Shown: positions 44,573 through 56,816 of the stretch, one piece after another
Layout of the letters: every line of letters starts with the position of its first letter
Numbering within the stretch: position 1 is the first letter of the stretch
Assembly (NCBI GenBank): GCA_027924645.1
Contig: BSBN01000254.1
Location: 16,624,501 to 16,688,500 of the forward strand
Direction of reading: 5' to 3'
Origin: Cunninghamia lanceolata
Lineage: Eukaryota > Streptophyta > Pinopsida > Cupressales > Cupressaceae
Length of the DNA stretch: 64,000 bases
Made by a program: the position numbers and the translations under genes
Notes under the pieces: generated by a model
Seen by the model: only the letters and a program-made list of their open reading frames with translations
The model's database searches: none
What the model was told of the DNA's origin: nothing

Positions 44573-45613
44573 TGTTGGCAAGAGACACTGTGTGGCTTCA
44601 TGATTGTTGTCATTGATGGCAACAAAGTCTATCCCACACATCTGTAGAGCATAGTATGTCTCTACTGGAAGTTAGATTCAAGAGTGTTTTGGTCTCGTGA
44701 ACAAGAATAGAGCATGTAGCAAGGTTTGACAATCAGGTCCGGATCTCTCAGAGGATGTATCTCAACAAAGTATGGACTTGGGAAAGTCAAGAGGAGTACC
44801 ATGACTACTATATTCCAGATATTGAGCCTTCAGTGATGAAAAAGTATGAGCATCTAAGTGTTGGGTTCCTAACAGGAAGAACATCAGACTTTAATCCGGA
44901 TAAGAAATTAATGATGGTCAAGTTATTTAAGAGATCATACATGGTTGACTGACTTGATTGATGACTTCTAACTCTATGTCTTGGATATGCATCACATTTT
45001 AAGCATGGATTCAGCTGACAGATCAGTGTTTAGTAAATATCTTGAGTATTCTGGTTGACGACTAGAAAGATGTTGAAATCCTTGGTGCAGATATATATAG
45101 TGTGCTAAAAGGGTAGAAAGAAGTGTGGAAGTAGTATTACAAGTTCGATATGTGACAGAACAACAGTACTAAAGAAGAGGAAGTATGCAATGCAGTAGAT
45201 CAGTATATTGAGCCTAACCAGAAATGAACCTCAGCATATGTGGATGCCTCTCTTTAGTTCAAACATCTGGTTACCTTCTATATCCTTGTAGATAGTGAGT
45301 CTCTTGTAGGCAGTGACCCTCTTGTGAGCAGTGTGCTTAGGCATTGAGCCCTAATTGGCAAGTGCCATTTTGTACTTCTTATTCTTTTAACAAAGAATAC
45401 AATCTTGGGTTAGTCACCCTGTGGTTTTTTCCTTAACAGGGTTTTCCACGTAAAAATCCTTGTGTTATGTGTGTTGATTTCTTTTCTACTCTCATGATTA
45501 TGTATGTTTATATGTTTTGATACTGGACTAATTGATAAAGAAGAAAAGAAAGTTAAATATTTAAGATAACTGATTCACCCCCCCGCTCTTAGTTTTCTAC
45601 CTTGTTTTCAACA
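44573..45613 (+). repeat. 3' LTR of RT-X, complete, 1041 bp
   Basis: TGTTGGCAAGAG to TTTTCAACA. Near the end it has CAGGGTTTTCCACG and GATTCACCCCCC, as in many plant copia LTRs. A solo LTR of the same family lies inverted at 47861-48996. Confidence 0.92.
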
Positions 45614-46940
45614 AGTGAGACTTTCAGCCTTGATACTCGGGTAAATGTTAGCAAGTTCATTGAATTTAATTTATTAAATTTTATTTTTGAAATGCAACAT
45701 TAACTAATTTAGTTTGATGATATTAATGAAATTTTAGGGTCATAGTGTTGATGTAGTTTTCAATGATTCTCCACTTACATATTACACTACGACATCTACT
45801 ACCGGCGTATGCAACTAGTAAACAATTATAAATATTACATGTGAATAGAATTGTTATATCAATGGACAGCAACACTTGCTAGTGGTGGTGGAGTTCAAAG
45901 CTTCACTCAGGTAATAAAATAAATAGTTTAACTAATGAATTGTACTTACTAGATTTTTGTATTTTATATTCATATCGTTGATTACATTGTATTGAACATC
46001 TTTCAAACTCAAAGCATTACTAGACATTGCATAACTAATAACTAGATGTTGATAGATAACAAAATTTCAATTATAATATAGTTATTTGAAAAAATGCCTC
46101 AAATAAATGTGGTCTTATGGAATACCATGATAAATAGATGTAAATGATGTCATGGATGCCTCTAAAGTTTGCACAAGGAAAGCTTCTTCAACTCAATGAT
46201 AGGGCCTTGGACCATTTTCTATGCTATGACTGCTATAACTAATTAGTAAAATGACTGTCACAAGGTGGTTGAGTAACTCTTTTGTATAATAGTCCTTTTG
46301 TAAAATGAATGATGTGTGTTATTGCTAAGTGGCAAACCCTCTTCCATTGTCATAGAAAGAAACATGCACGTTAGGTATTATCCAGAAAATTCTCAAGCAT
46401 TGAATCTTGAATCACGAGCCTAATATATTTTAACAATGTTGTTTTATTTTTAGATGATGCAGGCTGTGAAGACAACTCCTGAAGTTCATAGGGCAATGGA
46501 GCATGGTGTGTCCTCTATGATTCATAGATCCATGCTTTTGACGGTGGTATGAAGCATATTAGTAAATTTCAAATTACATTCATTATTATAGTTGTTTATT
46601 TTTGAAAAATTAAATGATTATTGATTTGAAGTTTAATTTCTATTGGATGGTTTCTATAGGACATGACATCACCACAACCTAATCCTGATATTGAGGCAAA
46701 TGAGGAGACAAATTTTTGGATAGCGGTAAGTGATTATTTTGTTAAATGTTTCATTTTTATAATTTAATTTCTATATATTAATGTCTATACTTTTTATTGT
46801 AACAACTACAGATCCATGAACAACTAAATAGGAGGAGTAGCCCTCGAGTTTGTAATAGACCACCCTCATACACGTCTCCATCCCCTTGAAGATCAAAGGC
46901 TTCCCATGATCTATTCTCTTCATCAGACAGAGGGGAATAA
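45614..46940 (+). pseudogene. GIANT-family plus-strand gene, copy 1, 3' part
   Basis: Resumes after RT-X with the end of the large exon (GAGACTTTCAGCCTTGATAC) and the homologous later exons: near 45738-45806, about 45865-45910, 46455-46547, about 46660-46725 and about 46810-46940. Introns sit at the same places as in GIANT-2; one is about 370 bp longer (45911-46454). The final exon keeps the NRRSSPRV motif and ends TAA at 46938. The donor of the large exon is preserved (GGTAAATG). Confidence 0.7.
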
Positions 46941-47855
46941 CTTTTTATTGTGTTCCTTTGTTGTATGCATATATGGCATTTGTGGACATATATTTTGTAT
47001 TGCATATAGTTAACAATGTATGTCTATATGGCATTCTTGTAAGCCTATATGGTTATTTTGTATATATGTTATACTTATATTGACAGATATTGATGTATGC
47101 CTATATGGATATTTGGTTAATACAAATCATTTTTGTTGATCATTATGTAATATGGAAAGGTGTAGTGCAGATCATTTTTGCATGCCTCTAGGTTTCAAAG
47201 TTTAATTGTCAAATAATCCATCCCAATTGATGATAAGAGAATTTGAGTTTTGGATTGAAAGTTTTAGTCTCTCAAAACTAGACATGCTTGAGAAATTAGA
47301 GAAAGGAAGATTGGTTAAATAGATAAATGGAAAGCAAGTTTTTTTGTTCACATAATGATCTACATACTATTTCACAAGCTTGTATGTTATCCTTAGTCAC
47401 TCACATAGCAATGTACAACCTCATGCATAAGTCCTTGCATCATGTGCCACCTAAACAATGCCACTTGATCCAACACAAAGTTCATGGTTCCTTGCACCAT
47501 GCATAATTCACATAGTGATAGGAATATTTTGCACAACTCAAAAGACACCCTATAAATCTTACACAACCCTTTGGATCATGTGTCATTTGTGCAACACTAA
47601 GGATCATGTCTCATAGTTTCACAAACAACTCTATTTAATTTTGCAAGTGACCAAGGGGATATTGCAATAATATTTATATGATAATTTTAGCATGGGACAC
47701 CCCCATACCTTGTGAGTCTAAATGGTCTCTACAATCATTGTAGCTTAGCCTTTATGGCCATTAAACTCATGAAGGACTTGTGTTAGAGCTTGTAAAATGA
47801 TTTTATTTTGAGTGTATATGCTTAAGTTTTAATATTGTTGTAGAGGACTATACAT
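46941..47855. other. 3' flank of copy 1 gene, then unassigned GIANT-1 sequence
   Basis: The first 170 bases match the 3' flank of the GIANT-2 gene (repeated GCCTATATGG or GTCTATATGG). The rest has no recognised content. Confidence 0.5.
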
Positions 47856-47860
47856 GGATC

Positions 47861-48996
47861 TGTTGGAATTAGGGATCTGACAACTGAGAGGGGGGGTGAA
47901 TCAGTTGTCTTAAAACTTTTAAAGCATACTACATTTAATTCTTCTTTACCACTTCTTAATAGATTAATGACATAATCATGAAGTGAAAGAATTAATAATA
48001 CATGAGAAGAAACATAAACAACACACTTGACACCAAGATTTTGACATGGAAACCCGGTTAAGGGAAAAAACCACGATGGGGGTTAACCCACAAAGATTAT
48101 ACTCTGTTAAAAGTATTACAAAGGGGAAGGCACATACCTTCGAGCTCATTGCCTAGAGCTCACTGCTCAAGAGAGGCTAACTACCTACAAGAATGATTAC
48201 AAAAGGATTACATATTGTTTGAACTGATAAGTAGCATCTGCCAATGCAAGAATTCAGTTTCAGTTAAGCACATAATACTAATTTTACACAGTTCATTTTA
48301 TTCTACCCTGTTTACTGCTCTGCCATAATCTAGACCTTAGATCTCTTCTCTTTCACACTTCTATCTACCTTTTTTGTACTTACCCCATCATCGCACATCA
48401 TACCATGCCAATACACTCAAATCCCTCAGGTATATATATCTGCCTCAAGAAATTCAATCACCTTTCTGTCGGCATTATGAAGAACTCAACAAGCAATACA
48501 AGTACTATGTTCTATCTATTGAATCAATACATCAATATTGATGCATACCAAAAATAACACTTGCAGATCACCATACATGTCAGCCCCTAACATTATATTT
48601 CATACACAACTCATAAAAACACTTCTACTAGATCCACACAAGGATCTAACACAGGTCGGCCTGTTCTTCACTGAACTGTTCTTGTCATATTAGGATCCGG
48701 CACTCAGATGCTCATAAATTTTAATCCCTTTGTCACCAGAGGCTGAAATATGAGATTTGGATTGTTATAATTTTCCTCTACACTTCCTTAGATTCACAAC
48801 ATGTAGTAATTAACTAGAGAGATCTACTATCCAAAATACTAAACTCTACCATATACCCTGTTACTATCTATCTGGACTTGACAAAACTTGGAACTGACTT
48901 TTGGTATGATCTGATACTACACTACGGATGTGTGGAATGGACTTAGTTGCCATCAATGACAACACATGACATGCCTTGCAGTGTCTCTTGCCAACA
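47861..48996 (-). mobile_element. Solo LTR of the RT-X family, inverted, target duplication GGATC
   Basis: Flanked by GGATC at 47856-47860 and 48997-49001. Its minus strand starts TGTTGGCAAGAGACACTG, as RT-X does, and has GATTCACCCCCC before the end. No internal region remains, so it formed by LTR-LTR recombination. It is 1136 bp. Confidence 0.93.
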
Positions 48997-49001
48997 GGAT
49001 C

Positions 49002-49920
49002 AATATTATTTATGAGTTTCTTAATTGAATAGATTTCTTAATTCCTTGTTATTATACCATATTAGGATGCAAAGAGTATGTTTGTTGTCTTGAATAAGAT
49101 AGTTGAAATCATATTCTTATGAGCACTTGATGACCATTGTGATTATTAAATGTAATTCCTCTTGCATATAAGGTGAGGTTATGAGAGTACATTGAGTCTT
49201 ATCTAATTTGAGTATGCAACATAACATTGGGGCTATAGGCTTCCATAAGTCATCAGCAATCCCTTTGAGAATGTGGATAATATTATAAATGTATACTTTG
49301 CATCTCACCATGTTAATATGTATCATGTCATCACATTTACTAATTTGACTCTAATTCCATAAAGCAATTCCCTACCCAAAAACTTGTTAAGCTTGAAAGT
49401 CTTGTTACGACATTGTATTGATCTCGTAGAAGGTTGTGTACCACTACCCTAACTATTTGCAAGATTGCTATGAAATACAATAAGTAAGATAGGTGCATTG
49501 TAGATCATTACATAATGATAGTGTAGATCATTACATAATGATAGAGCCATGAAGTGTAGAGGGTTTCAAATATCATAGAAGTCTAAGTTCAAGCCTAATA
49601 ACATAGTGACCTAAAGGTGGAAGAAGATAAGGGTTGAACAACATGGATATGACAATATGAAGACAATATTAAGGTTTAGGAGAGTAGCCTAATAGAGGTC
49701 TATTTCAAGCCTACTAGGGGTCTAAGATTGCAGTGATGGAATAATGCATTGAAGGACTAAAACAAACCCTGCAGAGATAATACTAGAGAACAAACTCAAG
49801 GTGAAGCAAGATAAAAGAACAAGTTGTTCATATATGATTGTGTTGACTACTATAAAAAGTATGTTAATAGCCATAAGATGCATGTTGACATGTGAAGACT
49901 ATAACAATTATAGAAAAGGT
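49002..49920. other. No gene seen; GIANT-1 interior
   Basis: AT-rich unassigned DNA. A duplicated phrase (GTAGATCATTACATAATGAT) appears twice near 49500-49540. The short minus-strand frame at 49117-49326 has no motif. Confidence 0.4.
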
Positions 49921-50235
49921 ATTGTGTGAGGATATCACTGGTACAATGTAGCTTAGACTATTTCAGCATGTTTGGGTGTGAAACAAGACCATGCCTAGCC
50001 TAACCATACCCATCTGAATGCATTGGAATAGTCAGTTTGGCCACACGAGGAGTAGAACGAAAGTTACACCCCTTTGCAACTTTACACTGCATGCATCTGA
50101 GCATTTTGGGGTAGAAAAAAAACTTTCACCATGGGTAAACACCTCAGAGATATAAAAAATTGAGAGAGGTTATTGTAGAAAGACCCTATGTGATCCCATA
50201 GCCTTAGACAAAATGTTTCTAAGTGATATGTTTTC
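49921..50235 (+). repeat. Single diverged copy of the 359-bp unit
   Basis: From GAGGATATCACTGGTACAAT to GTTTCTAAGTGATATG the sequence follows the satellite monomer of GIANT-2, including the invariant block AAAGTTACACCCCTTTGCAA. Similarity is about four in five bases by eye. The unit stands alone here, next to the minus-strand gene. Confidence 0.88.
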
Positions 50236-50239
50236 TAAT

Positions 50240-51360
50240 TTACCAAAAAATTGTCTTTAAGTCATATCCAAAAATGCTTTGGATGTTGCTCACGGTTCTG
50301 ACTACCGATTCTCCTTCTTACCACATCCCTTTGATTCGGAGATACCCTTGTGTAATTAGATTCCAAAAGTCTTCAATTAGTGATCTTAATGCCTCAATAA
50401 TTAGTTTATCTTTTCGTGGTAGTCTCCCCTAGAATGCCCATAATTCATTGGCATTGGTGTCCCCAATTCTTTAGCACCTTCCAGTGGCTCTTGATAAAGT
50501 TTTCCTATTGATTCTCAATGCTTGACTCATCTTTCTAATGAAATGATCCCTCCTTGTTTGACTACTTACTATAGTCGATGTAATGACATGCTGTGTTGCA
50601 TTACTATCTTTTGTGCGTGAGGTGTTATCCACACTCTCATATGCACTCATTATATTCTTGACAATAGATTTTTCACTTGAATCCTCTAATGTTCTCAACC
50701 CAAGAATCTTCATGATGGACCTATACTTTATACTTTGCATCATTTCAACAAATAGTTGACATCTTGTGGTCTCATTTAACTTTTCAAAGAACAATCTCCA
50801 AATCTTGTGAGCATATCTTCTACAAGTGTGTTTTGGAATCTTACCTTCCATTGGCTGCAAAATATTCTCATTAATATAAATCAAATACTTTGGCTTTGTA
50901 TTGAAAATTCTAGGTGGTGTTAAGATAGGTAAATTCATCTCAACATTAGGAATTTCATCAATATTTAAATGAGATGGGCTAGATGGTATACCTTCGATTG
51001 AAGATGGAATAGATGGCATACCTTGAGGTTGAGGTGGGAATGATGGCATACCTCCTTCCTCACATGTGAATGATGATGTACTCTCAACTTGAGATGTGGT
51101 AGATAGTGTCCCTACATGTTGACTTGCGGTAGAGGACATGTCTCCAACTACGGTATTCAAATCTCTCATAGCACGAAGTTTTTGCATTCATTCTCTTTGT
51201 GTTGCCAATACCATATCTCTTTTTGATGGTTGTGGTTCCTCTTCAATTGGCATGTCTTCATTTATCATGTCTAATTTCCTCTTCTCACGAAGTTCCCTCA
51301 TAGCCGCTGCTTTTTTTGTATTCTAAGCTTCTATCTCTTCTTGTGTTGGTTTAATTATTG
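50240..51360 (-). pseudogene. Minus-strand GIANT-1 protein, N-terminal part
   Basis: Reading leftward from about 51360 through a TAG and a TGA: a helical basic start (MRELREKRKLDM), EEEPQPSKRDM, QKLRAMRDLNTVVG, a Ser/Pro-rich linker with repeats of GMPS and GIPS, then a folded-looking part (PKYLIYINENILQPMEGKIP, CRRYAHKIWRLFFEKLNE, MKILGLRTLEDS), HFIRKMSQALRINRKTLSRA and, past a stop at 50471, EALRSLIEDFWNLITRVSPN followed by QRDVVRRRIG. The basic end resembles a DNA-binding region. It is a plausible transposase or transposase partner of the GIANT family, but no DDE residues can be assigned. The main open part is 50471-51187. Confidence 0.5.
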
Positions 51361-51511
51361 ATCATTTCCTCAGGATGACAGAGAATTTATCTATAGCATG
51401 ACAAAGAGACAAATATAAGTTCCTAAGAAATGAATCCATACAAATAACTGAAATATATGTCATTCAATCCTTCATACAAAATGTACATATAATCATCATG
51501 TAGAAGAGTAA

Positions 51512-51990
51512 ATGTTACTCAACCAAAATAGGTACAAAGCATACAAAGCATTATTGCACAATGTTATTGCAGCCATACAAAGCATTATGGTACAAAGTTC
51601 ACTTCAGTCCTATGAGGATAAGGACAAAGGAGAGTCACCTATTGAGGCTACAAGTGAAGAGTACATGGGACTTCATGTTGACTACAAGGTTGAAGATATG
51701 GGGGAGGCCTTACTGCTAGTGGCATCAAACTACCTACACTTACTTGCAGATAGAGATCATCTCCTCACACATGAAGATTCAGTTTGCATCCATGGGACAA
51801 ATTTTAGGACACATGATAGACTTGATATTCACTTGGAGACGTCTCATGGGCTAGCACTTGTTGATAATCATCTAGTCATGAAAGGAGAGATGATTGAGAT
51901 CGTGGGAGACATCACACTAGGGCATGAGGTAAGGAGTAATTTTCTGATGTATGACAACAATCACTTATCTTCACATTATCATGTTATGAC
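51512..51990 (+). pseudogene. Unknown ORF, 5' part, split by a solo LTR
   Basis: An open frame from about 51512 includes EEYMGLHVDYKVEDMGEALL, LADRDHLLTHEDSVCIHGTN and FRTHDRLDIHLETSHGLALV. At 51990 the solo LTR begins. Without it and one ATGAC copy the frame continues from 54331 to a stop at 54401-54403, giving about 183 residues with no stop. Conservation of frame across the insertion suggests it was coding when the LTR landed. No family recognised. Confidence 0.45.
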
Positions 51991-54325
51991 TGATGGAGTC
52001 AGGTTGTCATTGATGCCAAAAAGGTGATGGAGTTCATTTGACATCATGTTGTTTATAAGAGACAGTGGTTTGATACAAATAACATGGAATGGTCTTCATA
52101 GTGACAGCTGTGGCATGATCTTCATTTGATCACAATTGTGTTGAGGTGTCTTTCAGGTTGTCATAGATGTTGGGATTGATCTTCATATTAGGACATCAAG
52201 ATCATCAAGAGTTATAAAGAATAATGTTAGTTCATGTTTTGATAAGATCATCATCATATGTAGGGTTGACTTGATAAATGTTAGCTCATTGATAACATTC
52301 ATGTATCAATCATACTCACTTTATTGGTGTTTCAAGTGCTTACAGGATCACAGGAATACATTGATGACACTATGTCTGCAGTAGATGCCTTCCTTGTTGG
52401 ATGATCAGTTAGATGAAATCATGTTGTTAATTGATTGATGCTTCTAATAGTTCATATGGTCTGAATTGGTTGATGATAGCTCATGGCATAGAATCATAAG
52501 TTGGAAGGCATTTGGTGTGATCTTAGTTAAGAAATCAATGTCATGGTTCTTTTATTTGGTTGCAAAACAAAGTGGCAAAATATATTCAATCTATGCAGGG
52601 TTATGCAGGGTTATCTAGTGTTATCTCTGTGGTCATGGTGTGCAGATATCTCTGTGGTAATTGTTTCAAGTTGTAGCAGGTTAATTTCTTGAAATCCTAG
52701 TTCTAATGCACTAAATGTGTATCAAAAGGTTGTTTAAATCCTTAAAACCTTTGTTCATATTTACCCATCTACATTTGTGGCACTTTTGTTATATCCTATT
52801 GGTGACTTGTGATAGAGGGTTTACAACTTAAAATGTCACCATGTGGAGGGTTTAAGACCATGGGGCAACTAGCCCGTTTCCTCCTTTTCACCAATGGAGC
52901 AAGTCTTCTACATGCGTGGGCTTTCAATGTTTTTGAATTTAAAATTTTATCAACGCCAAAAGGTTAAGAGGGCACGGGTTTGTGTGAGCTCGATGCATTA
53001 AGAAAAATGCTATTATTCTTCCTTGAAAATTTGTGAAGAGTTTAGAAATTTTTGAAGCCCTGATCAAAGATAAATAGTTTCCTTTTTTAAAACTTAGTAA
53101 TTTCCTTTTAAATCTTTTTGGTCGGTCCCTTATGTCATAAATTTAAGGAGTTTTTTTTAGTAAGGAGATTTTAATTATTTTTTCTAAATGAGAAAAATCT
53201 TTATGAAGAGATTTTTGTAAGGATATTGGAAGTTAGAAAAGAGATAAACATCAAAATTTTTTTGAGGAGATTGTTTTAAAGAAAAATTGGTGAATTTTTT
53301 ATTCTGGAAGGATATGAAGAGTCTTGTTGAAAAGAATATGAAGATCATTTTTGCATAGAAGATGAGAAAATTTTTTGAAGGAGGTGAAAGATTGGAGAAT
53401 ACAAAAAGAATATTCAAAATGAAAATTGAAAAGAAATTGATTTTTTGCAGAGATGTAATTTGTTTGGTTTAGGATTTGTTGCAGGTTCTTTATGAGAAAG
53501 AAGTTGAAAGGTCTTCTTTCATCTCTAAGAGGGAATATGAATGGGATTTTGGTTTTGAAGATTGTAGAGGTCAGATTTAAAAATGCAAGAATATCAAGGA
53601 ATATAAAAAGATTTTTATTTGCAGGTGAAAGGTTATTCAATTTGTATAAAATTGTTTTTTAGGTGCATTGATGAAATGTCTTGGGAGACAGAGATGAAAA
53701 ATATAGATGATGAGAGATTGAATACATATAGTGTGTGTAAGGTTGCAAATCAATAATGAAGACAATTTTATGAAGATTCTACAAATGAGATATATTTTCC
53801 TGATCAGGTGATTTAGATAATTTCTGGATAAAAATATCAGAGCATTGGAATGATGAAATATATGTTGCAGATGAGTTGATTTGAATGGTACAAATAAGAT
53901 TGAGCAGCAATCACTTCTTGCACATGAGATTTTTAGTTCTGATTGATTGAGAAATACTAGTGAGGCACAACAGTATGCCTGTGAGGCTTGTGGTCAGTGA
54001 GACATGTGTATATGTTAGTGAGACATTTGTAAGAAGTTTTTCATTTAGGCCAGTGAGGCAGTTTTGGAGTGGTTTTTCTACCCCTAATGGGTTTTCCACT
54101 CGTGCATATCTTGTGTTATGATTCATATTGATCTTCTTTGTATGTGTTTGATTTACTTATGAAGTTTTATTCTCTTTCTGCATTCACATTCATGTGCATA
54201 TGTATTTGACAAATCAACGGTATCTTTCTCTCCTTTGTACTCTGCAAGTTAAAGTTTGAAAAAGATTTGAAAATTCACACAACACTGATTCACCCCCCCT
54301 CTCAGTGTTGTCCTTGACTCCTACA
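51991..54325 (+). mobile_element. Solo LTR, 2335 bp, target duplication ATGAC
   Basis: Starts TGATGGAGTCA and ends TGACTCCTACA, so the terminal 11 bases are near-perfect inverted repeats. Flanked by ATGAC at 51986-51990 and 54326-54330. GATTCACCCCCC near 54289 and GGGTTTTCCACTCG near 54089 are copia-LTR-like. There is no PBS, gag or polypurine tract inside. Open frames in it are not genes. Confidence 0.9.
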
Positions 54326-54330
54326 ATGAC

Positions 54331-54403
54331 AACCAAGAGGATCAGCCTTAAGGATTTTGATTTTTATGGGGACACTCATGTTGAACTTTGCACTTTGTTG
54401 TGA
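54331..54403 (+). pseudogene. Unknown ORF, 3' part
   Basis: Continuation of the frame broken at 51990: TKRISLKDFDFYGDTHVELC, ending at TGA 54401-54403. Confidence 0.4.
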
Positions 54404-55599
54404 CTAAATTATCTTGAGAACCTATATCAATTCCATGGCAACGTGACTGATTTATAGTATTTAACATGACACATTATCATAGAAATGGGAATGGAAACAT
54501 TTGGTATACAAGGTTTGTATGAACTATCAACATGAATCTAATAATGTAGCATAACATGGATAATGATTGGATTAATCCTATTGGGATTTACTTGTATGAT
54601 CTTGGCACCTATTCATTTGTATTTTAACTTGTTATGACAAGATAATAGTATTTCATTATGCTTAAGGGATTGTATATTTATATGTTGTAAGGATTTTTTC
54701 TTGTATAATTTGACATCACGATATGTTAAGGTCTATTTAATTCATTAAATTACACATACTTATTAAAGAGCTTAAGTGTAGAAAATATACATGGCACCAT
54801 GTGAGATTGTAGGCTACATTCTTGATCATGATTGTGTCTATTTTAATTAATGTTGACCTTTGAGATATCTTTTATTATGCATACCATGAACTGATTTAAA
54901 ACATAGTCTATTATAAGGACATTTGTGTGTGATGACTAAGCTCTTTGGGTAGTAAGAACTATGAACTATAAATGCAAAATGTAAGACATGTATGCAAAAT
55001 GTGGAAGCATAGACAAGGCAGATGAACTATAAAATCAAAAAAGTGAGACTGATATAAACACAAAATATGTAAACCATACAAGTGATATAAACATGTATGA
55101 TAAAGCATGATAAAGTAATTCAAATTGAATTAAGAAAAATGTAAAGAACATGCATGTAAAGACTTGACATACCTAAAAAATGGAGATTTGAATGGAGAGA
55201 GTGCCCAATTATGTAGTTTTTTTTCTTCTTTCATCAAACTCCTCAACAATTTGAGTTTTTCACCACTTGCTTCCTTTTCAACGTTAAATTGAATAACACT
55301 CAAATAGAATTAGTAACAACAATACTTTTAACCAATCTATAATGCTAAATTCCTACAATTCAATCACAATTAAACTTGCAACACTACAAAAATTGAAACT
55401 TGAATTGATATATATCAAATTTGATGGTAAAGCTATGTTATTTACTCTTTCTTAAGTTGGCAAAGAAGAAAAAAGTGGTGGAAAGTTCATGCAAAGGTGG
55501 TAGAATGTGAAAAATGTGCATGTGAACTTCTCAACAACATGAAAACCCTTTTTTTGTTGGAACATGTGCGTAAATAGAAGAAAACAGAGTATGTGGGCC
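54404..55599. other. No gene seen; AT-rich GIANT-1 interior
   Basis: Low-GC sequence with no motif recognised. Confidence 0.4.
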
Positions 55600-55627
55600 T
55601 AGATCACAGGGGTCCAAGACTTTTTAC

Positions 55628-55692
55628 TTTTTCTATAGCAATCCCAAATGCGCTCGCGTTATAATGCAGGCGCATTTTGGCCTGCTATAGAA
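55628..55692. repeat. CG motif inside an inverted repeat, probable right subterminal part of GIANT-1
   Basis: TTTTTCTATAGCA is matched by TGCTATAGAAAAA about 40 bases later. Between them lies GCGCTCGCGTTATAATGC, a copy of the GIANT palindrome arm. In GIANT-2, TATAGCA likewise precedes the first palindrome. The gypsy LTR starts 17 bases later. Confidence 0.55.
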
Positions 55693-55708
55693 AAATCTAT
55701 ATTATTCA

Positions 55709-56814
55709 TGTAGACACCTAAAAAACATCTTCATCATCAAATTGACTCCCGACCTCCCTGAACATACCTATTTCCCTCCTAAATAATTAATTAAATTTTT
55801 ATTTAATTAATTATCTCTTCATCACCTAATTTTTCATCATTCTATCTTCAACAATTGGATTAATTTTATTGATTCAATAGTTCAACCTTAGTCAAATAAT
55901 TAAATAAATATGCAATATTTATTTGGTTAATTTCCCCTTGTCAATTAAACCCAATTAATTAGATAAATCACGTTTAACTAATTAATTCATCCTATTAATC
56001 AACCTATCCCAACCCTAGTTAATTAAATATCTATTATTTAATTACCTAGCCTATCCTACATGACCCTAGACCTAGGATTAATTAAATAAAACCTTATTTA
56101 ATTAATCTAAACCTCCCATTAACCTATTCCCTAATTTTTTCCAGCCATATTAATTAGGCTAATCACCCTAATTAAGATGGTTAAACTTTGATTAACACCC
56201 TTCCCCACATCCCACAAATAAAAAATTGAAATATATCTCATATAAATCAATTTTTTATACACCTGTCATAATCCTCATTTAATACCTCTTACATCCTTAC
56301 ACATGTCATACCTCACTAATATCCACTCTTCCCCAAATAAATTTTAAATTCATTGTACCCTTCCCCATGTGAATTTTTAATTCACAAATAATCCATTACA
56401 CTCCACCTCATTTATGAACCCCTCTTCCCAAGATGAATTAAAAATTCATCTTTATTCCTAGCCCTCCATTCTCTAAGATGAAATCTAGACCCTCCACATC
56501 ATCTTCATCCTCCACCATTGGATCAAAATCTCCCCAAAATGCCTATAAATACAACATCCTCCAAGCCATTTGTCACCCAATTTTCTATGCAAAGTTATTA
56601 TGCCAAAATATCATTTGAGCTGATTGATTTCTTGAGTTGCATTTGTGAGCTTGAGAGCATTTCACATATCATCATCTATTTAGAGTATATCTTGGAGCAT
56701 TTGTGTGCAAGCTCCTTCACCCTTTTTGGATTGGGTCTTCATATTAAGGTATAATCTTTTGTTTTGTATGCATTTGGTTTTATATTTTACCTTGATTTGG
56801 ATTCACTAATCACA
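55709..56814 (+). repeat. 5' LTR of the Tat-like element, 1106 bp
   Basis: Begins TGTAGACACC and ends CACA two bases before the PBS. The middle (55780-56110) is dense in TTAATTAA-type words. A TATA box lies at 56543-56550. Confidence 0.8.
56543..56550 (+). promoter_or_regulatory. TATA box in Tat-like LTR
   Basis: CTATAAATAC about 270 bases before the LTR end, following ATCTCCCCAAAATGC. Position fits an LTR promoter. Confidence 0.6.
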
Positions 56815-56816
56815 TT

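Larger units (their letters stand above)
15822..45613 (+). mobile_element. RT-X: LTR retroelement inserted in GIANT-1, target duplication AGTGA
   Basis: The left end TGTTGGCAAGAGACACTG at 15822 and a complete 3' LTR at 44573-45613 (ending TTTTCAACA) are flanked by AGTGA at 15817-15821 and 45614-45618. The empty-site sequence is seen intact in GIANT-2 near 26701. Internal order: truncated 5' LTR (15822-16369), chromovirus (16370-22276), remaining gag with zinc knuckles (22277-23208), long second ORF (23848-25289 and 42603-44290, split by GIANT-2), polypurine tract (44561-44570), 3' LTR. No reverse transcriptase or integrase of its own is visible. LTR style (GATTCACCCCCC near the end, TG...CA) is copia-like. 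Without the two nested insertions its remaining length is roughly 6.6 kb. Confidence 0.88.
14399..55708 (+). mobile_element. GIANT-1: old giant TIR DNA element, right end not seen, carrying nested insertions
   Basis: The left end at 14399 (GGGTGGGTGCAAAAAG) matches the left terminal repeat of GIANT-2 (25290) with about four changes in 37 bases. The same features then follow in the same order: CG-rich palindromes, the same multi-exon gene, later one copy of the 359-bp unit (49921-50235), a minus-strand gene, and another CG palindrome near 55650. The block is split by RT-X (15822-45613) and two solo LTRs, and probably by the Tat-like gypsy starting at 55709. The right terminal repeat is not in the window. 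The unit is decayed (stops, frameshifts) compared with GIANT-2. The right boundary given is only the last base before the gypsy LTR. Confidence 0.6.

Noticed and set aside
48367..48382. GTACTTACCCC as a right terminal repeat of GIANT-1
   Set aside because: It lies inside the solo LTR, lacks the G-rich continuation of the terminal repeat and has no palindrome cluster near it.
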